Source: Chloroflexota bacterium (GTDB taxonomy: Bacteria; Chloroflexota; Limnocylindria; Limnocylindrales; CSP1-4). Taken from it: a stretch of DNA of 6,190 nt. This document shows, one piece after another, positions 1 through 5,816 of the stretch. The position numbers and the translations under genes are program-made. Under the pieces are notes generated by a model, which saw only the letters and a program-made list of their open reading frames with translations, was not told the origin of the DNA and did no database searches. Where the stretch lies: contig VGPE01000173.1 of assembly GCA_016875645.1 (NCBI GenBank), positions 1 through 6,190 on the forward strand. Reading direction: 5' to 3'. Positions within the stretch are counted from its first letter, which is position 1. Each line of letters opens with the position of its first letter.

Positions 1-2355
1 GAGCGCGAGGGCGACCGCGAGCAGCGCCGGCCGCTGATCCGGCGTGACGGGTTCCACGACCGCGAAGAACTTCGCCGGCGGGGCCACGAACACCACCAGC
101 AGCAGCCCCGACATCACGAGGAACGTCGTGAGCGCGCTGCGGGCCACGGACACGGTTTCGGGCGGCGCGGTGAGGGCACCCGTCCCCGGCGAGAGGAGGA
201 TCAACGTCCCGTAGAAGACGCCGAGCCCGACGATGGACGACACGATCGCGGCCGGGACCACGAACCGGCGCAGCGTCCGGACCAGTGGCTCCAGGAGGCG
301 CCGTCCCGGTGGCGCCCAGGCTGCAAGGAGGACGCTCGGCACGCCCACCGTGAAGAGGGTGATGGCCGAGGCGTTGCGCAGCTCGATCGGGAAATAGCCG
401 ACCACGAGCGAGGAGATGATCACGAGACCCATCGTGCTGATCCGCGTCAGGAACAGGCGCAGGATCCCGTGCATGCCGTTGCGGATCCGGTTGCCCTCCT
501 CGACCGCCGCCGCGAGCGCAGAGAACGAGTCGTCGAGCAGGATCAGGTCGGCGACGCCGCGGGTCGCCTGGCTGCCGCTGCCCATCGCGACCGCGAGGTG
601 CGCCTTTTTGAGCGATAGGACGTCGTTGACGCCGTCGCCGACCATCGCCACGTAGTGGCCGCGGTCGCGCAACTCGTCCACGATCCGCTCCTTGAGCGGC
701 GGGCTCACCCGTCCGAAGACCTGGCCGCGCTCCACTGCCTCGCGGAACGCCGCGTCGTCAAGTCCCTCGAGCTGCGCGCCGCTCATCACGTCCCGATCCA
801 CCCTGACGCCCGCCTGGCGCACGAGTGTGGCGACGGTCTCGGGATCGTCGCCGGAGATGATCCGGACCCGGACGCCGGCCTTCGCGAAGCGCTCCAGCGT
901 TGAGGACGCCTCCTGTCGAAGGACGTCGCGCAGGCTGATGAGCCCCAGGGGCTTGACCCCCACCGGCAGCTCGGGATCCCGCTCGCCGATGCGTTCGCCG
1001 GGCTGCCCGTGCCACGCGAGGACGAGGACCCGCCGGCCCTCGGTCGCCCAGCGGTGTGCGGTCTCCCTGCACCGCTCCCACGCGTCACGCTCGGCGGCGT
1101 CGGCAGGCCGGACCGATTCCGCGAACGAGGAGAACGCGCCAAGGGCATAGAGCCCGGGCCGATCGCCATCCGCGAAGACCACGCCACTCCAGCGCCGGAG
1201 CGACGAGAACGGCACTTCGTGGGTCACGGTCCGCTTCTCGCCAGGACAGGCCCTCGCGATCGCCTCCGCGGTCCGGTTGCGCGTGGCCATGCTCGCGACG
1301 ACGCTGCCGACGGTCGCGCGGAACGCGGCCTCGCCGCCGTCCGGGGCGAACGTCTCGTCTGCCACGAACTCGCCCGCCGTGATCGTGCCGGTCTTGTCGA
1401 GGCAGAGCGCATCGACATGGCTGAGCGACTCCACCGCGTTGGATTGCTGGATCAGCGCCCCGAGGCGGGAGATGCGGATTGCGGCCAGTGCATAGGCGAT
1501 CGCGATCGAGACGAAGAGGCCGTTGGGGACGAGGCCCGCCAGGATCGTCGCCTGGCCGACCGCCTCCGCCGGGGACACAGCCGCGACCGTCGCTTCGAGC
1601 ACGATCAGCAACTGGAGGTAGACCACGATCGCGAGCACGAAGCGGATGACGAGGTTGATCTCCTTCTGGAGTGGCGTCAGGATTCGCCGGAATCCGCGCG
1701 CGCCGGCCGTGATCCGGTTCGCGAGCGATGCTTCGCCGACCGCCTGCACCGCGTACGAGCCGAACCCCGAGACGCAGTACGTGCCCGAGTGGACCGGGTC
1801 GCCCGGGGCCCGGTGCACCGCGTCGGACTCGCCGGTCAGCGCCGATTCGTCGAGCTCGATCTCGCCCGCCACAAGTTCGCCGTCGAGCACGATCTGGTCG
1901 CCCGGCGTCACCCGCACGAGGTCTCCGATGACCAGCAGCTCCGGCTTGATCTCGTGTTCGCCGCCCTCACGGATGACGCGCGCGGTCGGGGCCGCGAGGA
2001 GCGCGATCTCGTCGAGGGCGCGCTTGGCCTTGATCTCCTGGTAGATCGCGACCACGACGTTGGTGCCGATCACGCCCAGGGAGACGAGGGCATCGAGCGG
2101 CCGGCCCACGATCATCAGGGCGATCGCCAGCGCACCCAGGACGTTGTTGACGAAGGTGAAGACGTTCTCGCTGATGATCTCGACGTAGGTGCGCGTGGTG
2201 GGCGGTGGCGCGGTGTTGCCCTGGCCGGCCGCACGGCGCGCCTCGACCTCGGCCTCGGTCAGGCCGAGCGGGTCCAGGGCAGCCGTCGTGGCGGCGGCAG
2301 CTGGCCCCGGGGTCGCGGACTCGGTGGATGCGGAGGGGACGGCCACGTTGGGCAT
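1..2355 (-). CDS. Cation-transporting P-type ATPase, CtpE-like (C-terminus beyond window edge)
   Basis: Membrane pump that couples ATP hydrolysis to cation transport through a phospho-aspartate intermediate. Translating the minus strand from the ATG at 2355 gives 785 codons without a stop. The actuator domain has TGES at residues 174-177. The phosphorylation motif DKTGTIT starts at D320. SGDDPETV lies at 501-508 and the hinge motif GDGVND at 573-578. Hydrophobic segments fit M1/M2 (about 63-106), M3/M4 (about 235-295) and M5-M8 (about 630-766), with M9 cut off. There is no N-terminal heavy-metal domain and no CPC motif, which argues against a copper or zinc pump. Overall order and the FxSxxxxSGVxF nucleotide-domain pattern resemble mycobacterial CtpE, a Ca2+ transporter, so calcium or another divalent cation is an inference. 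The M4 motif reads PNGL (277-280) rather than the usual PEGL. The first 28 residues are Ala/Pro/Thr-rich and probably disordered. No strong Shine-Dalgarno precedes the ATG, and I found no closely upstream in-frame start. Confidence 0.93.
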   Translation of the reverse strand, partial: MPNVAVPSASTESATPGPAAAATTAALDPLGLTEAEVEARRAAGQGNTAPPPTTRTYVEIISENVFTFVNNVLGALAIALMIVGRPLDALVSLGVIGTNVVVAIYQEIKAKRALDEIALLAAPTARVIREGGEHEIKPELLVIGDLVRVTPGDQIVLDGELVAGEIELDESALTGESDAVHRAPGDPVHSGTYCVSGFGSYAVQAVGEASLANRITAGARGFRRILTPLQKEINLVIRFVLAIVVYLQLLIVLEATVAAVSPAEAVGQATILAGLVPNGLFVSIAIAYALAAIRISRLGALIQQSNAVESLSHVDALCLDKTGTITAGEFVADETFAPDGGEAAFRATVGSVVASMATRNRTAEAIARACPGEKRTVTHEVPFSSLRRWSGVVFADGDRPGLYALGAFSSFAESVRPADAAERDAWERCRETAHRWATEGRRVLVLAWHGQPGERIGERDPELPVGVKPLGLISLRDVLRQEASSTLERFAKAGVRVRIISGDDPETVATLVRQAGVRVDRDVMSGAQLEGLDDAAFREAVERGQVFGRVSPPLKERIVDELRDRGHYVAMVGDGVNDVLSLKKAHLAVAMGSGSQATRGVADLILLDDSFSALAAAVEEGNRIRNGMHGILRLFLTRISTMGLVIISSLVVGYFPIELRNASAITLFTVGVPSVLLAAWAPPGRRLLEPLVRTLRRFVVPAAIVSSIVGLGVFYGTLILLSPGTGALTAPPETVSVARSALTTFLVMSGLLLVVFVAPPAKFFAVVEPVTPDQRPALLAVALAL

Positions 2356-2395
2356 TGTGCACGCCGCCGTCGACCGCCCGTCGGCGCGCCGGTCG

Positions 2396-2419
2396 GGCCG
2401 GACGGCCGGACGGCCGGGG
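2396..2419. repeat. Three tandem copies of an 8-bp GGCCGGAC unit
   Basis: Two perfect copies of GGCCGGAC (2396-2403, 2404-2411) are followed by a third differing only in its last two bases (GGCCGGGG, 2412-2419). The unit contains the palindrome CCGG/GGCC, so transcripts from either strand could fold into alternative short hairpins. It lies 41-64 bp upstream of the ATPase ATG, probably in its leader. It may be simple GC-rich slippage with no function. Confidence 0.6.
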
Positions 2420-2446
2420 CCTCTCCGTTCGTTCATCGACCGGGTG

Positions 2447-2474
2447 CGTATTCGGCCACCATCGCCACGGTCAA
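2447..2474 (-). promoter_or_regulatory. Weak candidate promoter for the ATPase gene
   Basis: On the minus strand TTGACC (2474-2469, 5 of 6 to the -35 consensus) is followed after 16 bp by AATACG (2452-2447), which matches the -10 consensus at only 3 of 6 positions. Transcription would begin near 2440, leaving a leader of roughly 85 nt that includes the 8-bp tandem repeat. One good half-site in this much sequence can occur by chance. Confidence 0.2.
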
Positions 2475-2619
2475 CGGGCGCTGCCGGAGACGGCAGGGCG
2501 CGCTGAACGGCCTGATTCGCCCCTGGCGACCACTCAGGTCGATATCCAGGGGCGGAAGGTGCCGATGTCCGGGGCCGGGGGGCGGATCGGGGAGTCCAAG
2601 CGGAAGGGATACGCACCTG

Positions 2620-2643
2620 GTCGATGCCGCCGCGCGCATCGAC
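2620..2643. repeat. 8-bp perfect inverted repeat with 8-nt spacer
   Basis: GTCGATGC (2620-2627) and its exact reverse complement GCATCGAC (2636-2643) flank eight G/C-only bases. It sits about 50 bp past the cyclase stop and 265 bp before the ATPase start. The symmetry would suit either a dimeric regulator site or part of a transcript-end structure; there is no T run on either side. Function unknown. Confidence 0.45.
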
Positions 2644-2664
2644 GGTGGGACGACTCCTGCTGGA

Positions 2665-2694
2665 GGGCCCCGCGGCTACCGCGCGCCGGGGCTC
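2665..2694 (-). terminator. Bulged GC-rich hairpin at the 3' end of the cyclase gene
   Basis: An inner perfect stem (CGCGG 2671-2675 with CCGCG 2679-2683, 3-nt loop) is extended by an outer stem (2665-2670 with 2689-2694, one G-U pair), with a 5-nt bulge at 2684-2688. The structure touches the last base of the cyclase TAG stop. No U tract follows on the minus strand, so it would be an atypical intrinsic terminator or an RNA 3'-end stabiliser. Confidence 0.35.
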
Positions 2695-4283
2695 TACACC
2701 CGCCCCAGCAGAAACCACGTCGGCATCGGGCCCTTGCCGCGGACATCGATCACGCCCCGCTCCTCGAACGCGAAGCGACCCGCGAGGCGATCGTGGACGG
2801 CGGCCGTGACCTGGATGCGGCCCGGGATGCCATGTGACTCCATCCGGCTGGCGATGTTCACGGTATCGCCCCAGACGTCGTAGATGAACTTCTTGGCGCC
2901 GATCACCCCGGCCACGATCGGCCCGGTGTGGATGCCCACCCGGAACTGCAGGTCGGGCTGGCCGCTGATCCGGGGGACTTCCGCCGCGAGGTCCATCGCC
3001 ATCTCGGCCACGCGGACGACGTGTTCGGCGGGCTGGCTGGGCAGCCCGCCGACGACCATGTAGGCGTCGCCGATGGTCTTGATCTTCTCGAGGTCGTATC
3101 GATCGACCAGTCGATCGAAGGTGATGAACACGTCGTTGAGGAGCGACACCACGTCGGTCGGGCTCATCCGGCTCGACATGACCGTGAAGTTCACGATATC
3201 CGCGAACATCAGCGTCGCGTCGTCGATCCGGTCGACGATGACTTTCTCGCCGGCGCGCAGGCGTGCCGCGATCGCACCGGGCAGGATGTTGAGCAGCAGC
3301 CGCTCGTTCTCGCGATGGGCGATCTCCACCGCGCGCGCGGCCGTGATGTCGGTGGCGTACACGTTCACCAGGCCGAACTCCGGCACGTTGACGGGGTAGA
3401 TGGCGAGCGTCCGGCCCTCGCCTTCGATCTCGAAGCCGTCTCGCTGCTCCGAGCTGAGCGCGGCGAGGATCAGCCGTCGTTCCCGGTCGGGGACCAGGTC
3501 GCCCACGCTCACGCCGAGTGCCCGGACGATGGGCTGGCTCGCATCGTTCGCGTACGAGAGCCGTCCGTCCGGGGTGACCCGGAACACCGGGTTCGGATTG
3601 CGGTCCGGGAAGCGCGCGAAGACCTTCTCGGCGGTGATGTCGGTGCCGTAGACGTTGATGACGTCGAACTCGGGGACCGGGACGGGCAGCAGCGAGTACA
3701 CCCGACCCTGCGCGTGGATCTCGAGGCTCGCGGGCCCCCTGCCGGTCGCGGCGTCCCTGATGCGCCCGAGGATGGTGGGTTCCAGCGGGTCGCCGATCGC
3801 GGCCCCCGGCTCACGGACGATCGGCTGGCTCGCCTGGTTGGCGTACGACAGCCGCCCGTCGGGCGTCACGCGGAAGACCGGGTTCGGATTGCGGTCCGGG
3901 AACCGCGCGAACACGCGCACAGCCGTCACGTCCGTGCCGTACAGGTTGGTGAAGCCGAGATCTGCGACCGGCACCGGCAGCAGCGCGAACGTTCGGCGAT
4001 CGCACTGCAGCTCGACCGACGGGCGGTCGCGGTCGGCCGCCGCCGCGCGCAGGCGGCTCAGCAACGGCTCCGGAACCGCGTCGCCCAGGGCGATGCCCAG
4101 TTGACCCGTGATCGGCGCGCTGGAGGCATTGGCATAGATCAGCACGCCCTCGTCGGACATGCGCAGCACCGGGTTGGGGTTTTCGTCCGGGAAGCGGTAC
4201 ATCAACTCGAGCCGGCGCTCGAGGCGCGTGATCTCCTCCGATCGGGGCGCGATGGACGAGCTCCCGGGGCGATCGACGGTCAC
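2694..4283 (-). CDS. Class III adenylate cyclase with three N-terminal PAS-like modules
   Basis: Soluble enzyme (529 aa) predicted to make cAMP from ATP as a homodimer. Three PAS-like modules start with FPDxNPNPV at residues 31, 128 and 225, an exact 97-residue period, each ending near a (Y)GTDITA-type motif. A short linker (about 317-345, RENERLLLNILP) resembles the usual helix leading into the cyclase domain. The catalytic domain (about 350-529) has both metal aspartates (D362 in FADIVNFT, D406 in IGDAYM), the adenine-selecting pair K402 and D469 (YDVWGDTVN), and the transition-state residues N476 and R480. It should therefore be active and use ATP rather than GTP. There is no transmembrane segment or signal peptide, so the sensed cue is probably cytoplasmic; no ligand can be named. 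The start is a GTG preceded by GGAG only 4 nt upstream; an in-frame ATG at residue 28 is an alternative that would keep all three modules. A 93-bp gap separates it from the upstream P450. Confidence 0.95.
   Translation of the reverse strand: MTVDRPGSSSIAPRSEEITRLERRLELMYRFPDENPNPVLRMSDEGVLIYANASSAPITGQLGIALGDAVPEPLLSRLRAAAADRDRPSVELQCDRRTFALLPVPVADLGFTNLYGTDVTAVRVFARFPDRNPNPVFRVTPDGRLSYANQASQPIVREPGAAIGDPLEPTILGRIRDAATGRGPASLEIHAQGRVYSLLPVPVPEFDVINVYGTDITAEKVFARFPDRNPNPVFRVTPDGRLSYANDASQPIVRALGVSVGDLVPDRERRLILAALSSEQRDGFEIEGEGRTLAIYPVNVPEFGLVNVYATDITAARAVEIAHRENERLLLNILPGAIAARLRAGEKVIVDRIDDATLMFADIVNFTVMSSRMSPTDVVSLLNDVFITFDRLVDRYDLEKIKTIGDAYMVVGGLPSQPAEHVVRVAEMAMDLAAEVPRISGQPDLQFRVGIHTGPIVAGVIGAKKFIYDVWGDTVNIASRMESHGIPGRIQVTAAVHDRLAGRFAFEERGVIDVRGKGPMPTWFLLGRV
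3321..4193 (-). repeat. Three in-frame 291-bp repeats encoding the PAS modules
   Basis: Units 4193-3903, 3902-3612 and 3611-3321 each encode 97 residues of the cyclase sensor region. Units 2 and 3 are nearly identical over their first 30 residues (29 of 30) and share a run of about 26 identical bases at the unit start, then diverge strongly in the middle and regain similarity at the end. Unit 1 is more diverged throughout. This pattern indicates internal duplication, with the second and third units the closest pair. Confidence 0.9.
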
Positions 4284-4295
4284 GGCGCTCCAACG

Positions 4296-4339
4296 CCCAC
4301 GATCGGGCCCGGCTGGGTGGGTCGGGCCCCGATCGTGGG
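4296..4339 (-). terminator. Strong hairpin between P450 and cyclase genes
   Basis: A perfect 12-bp inverted repeat (4296-4307 with 4328-4339; CCCACGATCGGG and its complement) encloses 20 nt, and the inner CCC/GGG bases can lengthen the stem past a one-base bulge. On the minus strand it begins 37 nt after the P450 stop and ends 12 nt before the cyclase GTG, just upstream of its GGAG ribosome-binding sequence. There is no U tract. It could end P450 transcription, protect its mRNA 3' end, or act as an operator or translational control element for the cyclase. Confidence 0.6.
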
Positions 4340-4376
4340 GCCAGCGTCCATGATGCGCCTCGCCGCTGCCACTGTG

Positions 4377-5690
4377 TCAGGCACCCGGCTTCACGGGATC
4401 GAACTGCAGCGCCAGCGAGCGCAGGTTGCGGTTCGTGATGTCCGCCCGCAGGTCCGGCGTGGCCGACGGATCGGCAAGGCGAAGGCCGGGCAACCGCGCC
4501 AGCAGCATCTCCACGACGACCTGGCCCTGGAGGCGCGCGAGGGGCGCGCCGAGGCAGAAGTGCGGGCCCAGGCCGAACGCGAAATGGCGCGCGGCCGGAC
4601 GCTCGATCCAGAACCGGTCCGGGTCTGGCCAGCGCTCGGGGTCGCGGTTCGCAGAGCCCAGCGCCTGGCGCACGAGCTCGCCGCGTCGGACGGTCACCCC
4701 CGCCACGGGCACGTCCTCGGTGACGTAGCGCAGGTTCATCTGGAACGGCGCGTCGAAGCGGAGCATCTCTTCGACGGCGGCCGGGACCAGGTCCGGCCGC
4801 TCGCGGATCAGCGCCATCTGGTCAGGTGCCCGCAGGAGGCCATCGAAGCCCAGCGAGATCAGCCCCGTCGTCGTGTCATGACCGCCCAGGAACAGGGTGA
4901 TCGCGACGCTGAGAAGCTCTGCGGTGGACAGCCGCCCGCCCTCGTGCTCGGCGACGGCCAGGGCGGTGAGCAGATCGTCGCGCGGCGAACGCCGCCGCTC
5001 GGCGACCAGGTCCGCGATCCACTCGCGGGCCTCCAGGACCGCGGCGTTGGCGTCCGCGCCCTGACCGGAATCCGCGGTCCCCGAGGCAAAGAAGAAGTTG
5101 TTGATGCGGTACGTCCAGTCGCGGAAGCGCAGCCGGTCCTCCACCGGGAAGCCGGCGAGCTCGGCAATCACGATCGCCGGCAACGGATCCGCCAGATCCG
5201 ACACCAGGTCCAGGTGACCGGACGCCAGATGGGGTGCCAGCAGCTCACCTACCAGCTCGCGAATGCGCGGGCGCAGGTTCTCGACCCGACGTGGCGTGAA
5301 CGCGGCGCTGACAAGGGATCGCAGCCGGCCGTGCGCCGGCGGGTCCTGCTGCGCGATCCCGACTTCGAAGTTCTCGTAGATCGCGTCGAAGCGGCCTTCC
5401 TCGAAGCCGGGCACGCCGCGGATGACGCGGGCCACGCGCTCCGTCGACGAGAACCGGCGCGTGTCGCGGATGGACGTGTCGACATCCTCCGCGCGGCTCA
5501 TCAGCCAGCAGCCCCATGGCTCAACCCAGAGCATCGGGGCGGCCTCGCGGAGGCGGGCAAAGACGGGGTACGGGTTGGCGACGAAGGCGGAGGAGAGCAC
5601 GAGATCCACCAGGTCAGGCCGCCCGACGCCAGGCGCCTGAGGAGGAACGCCCACCGTTTGCTGACCCCCATGCCGGTCCCGGCCGGTCAC
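4377..5690 (-). CDS. Cytochrome P450 monooxygenase (soluble bacterial type)
   Basis: Heme-thiolate monooxygenase of 437 aa, a normal length for soluble bacterial P450s. Signatures in order: C-helix HGRLR (120-124), whose His and Arg contact heme propionates; I-helix GGHDTT (269-274), carrying the acid/Thr pair for oxygen activation; the K-helix ExxR (E308-R311); ANRDPERWPDPDRF (347-360); and the heme-binding loop FAFGLGPHFCLGAPLAR, with C379 as iron ligand. All essential residues are present, so it should be functional. There is no membrane anchor. Electrons must come from a ferredoxin and reductase encoded elsewhere, since none is adjacent. The substrate cannot be told from sequence. The 5690 GTG lacks a visible Shine-Dalgarno; an in-frame GTG at residue 13 (5654) has a GGGGG tract about 10 nt upstream and may be the true start, which would not affect the fold. 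The TGA stop is at 4379-4377. Confidence 0.96.
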   Translation of the reverse strand: MTGRDRHGGQQTVGVPPQAPGVGRPDLVDLVLSSAFVANPYPVFARLREAAPMLWVEPWGCWLMSRAEDVDTSIRDTRRFSSTERVARVIRGVPGFEEGRFDAIYENFEVGIAQQDPPAHGRLRSLVSAAFTPRRVENLRPRIRELVGELLAPHLASGHLDLVSDLADPLPAIVIAELAGFPVEDRLRFRDWTYRINNFFFASGTADSGQGADANAAVLEAREWIADLVAERRRSPRDDLLTALAVAEHEGGRLSTAELLSVAITLFLGGHDTTTGLISLGFDGLLRAPDQMALIRERPDLVPAAVEEMLRFDAPFQMNLRYVTEDVPVAGVTVRRGELVRQALGSANRDPERWPDPDRFWIERPAARHFAFGLGPHFCLGAPLARLQGQVVVEMLLARLPGLRLADPSATPDLRADITNRNLRSLALQFDPVKPGA

Positions 5691-5816
5691 GGCCGCGCGC
5701 GGAGATACTAGGCCGGGATCGCCTCGTCAGGGCAGGGATGGGGCCGAATGTGTAGCCTGCCGCGATGCGGCCATGGTGCGGCTGCGTACCGGACCGTCCA
5801 CCACAGGTGATGAGCG
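5691..5816. promoter_or_regulatory. Divergent intergenic region between P450 and DUF3105-like gene
   Basis: These 126 bp must hold the promoters for both outward-facing genes unless transcription enters from elsewhere. On the minus strand TAGTAT (5710-5705) matches the -10 consensus at 4 of 6 positions, but no convincing -35 lies at the right distance. If used, it would leave the GTG at 5690 almost leaderless and the GTG at 5654 with a leader of about 45 nt. I see no clear promoter on the plus strand. Confidence 0.35.
5805..5810 (+). promoter_or_regulatory. Ribosome-binding site deciding the start at 5817
   Basis: AGGTGA lies 6 nt upstream of the ATG at 5817, a near-ideal Shine-Dalgarno and spacing. 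It favours this frame over the longer overlapping frame that begins at 5765 and passes through the same bases. Confidence 0.75.

Larger units (their letters stand above)
2356..2693. other. Non-coding gap between cyclase stop and ATPase start
   Basis: This 338-bp stretch holds no gene I can support; the reading frames crossing it are antisense or out-of-frame products of high GC. From right to left along the minus-strand transcripts it contains a bulged hairpin directly after the cyclase stop, an 8-bp inverted repeat (2620-2643), a weak sigma-70-like promoter candidate (2447-2474) and an 8-bp tandem repeat (2396-2419). It is long enough for the ATPase to have its own promoter. Confidence 0.6.

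Noticed and set aside
1967..2362. Minus-strand frame starting at a GTG 7 bp upstream of the ATPase ATG
   Set aside because: It is out of frame with the ATPase and has an Arg/Pro-rich composition typical of a frame-shifted shadow; the ATPase frame carries all the motifs.
1009..2883. A 624-codon open frame on the plus strand, antisense to the ATPase and running into the cyclase gene
   Set aside because: Low-complexity, charged composition with no recognisable domain; it overlaps the clearly real ATPase and crosses a non-coding gap.
3321..4193. The repeated segments as a mobile element or CRISPR-like array
   Set aside because: The 291-bp units are contiguous, in frame and encode PAS modules within one gene; there are no spacers, terminal repeats or transposase.
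2928..5711. A 927-codon open frame on the plus strand, antisense to the cyclase and P450
   Set aside because: Its product is rich in Arg, Ala, Gly, Asp and His without family motifs, and it lies opposite two genes with complete catalytic motifs. Long antisense frames are expected in such GC-rich coding DNA.
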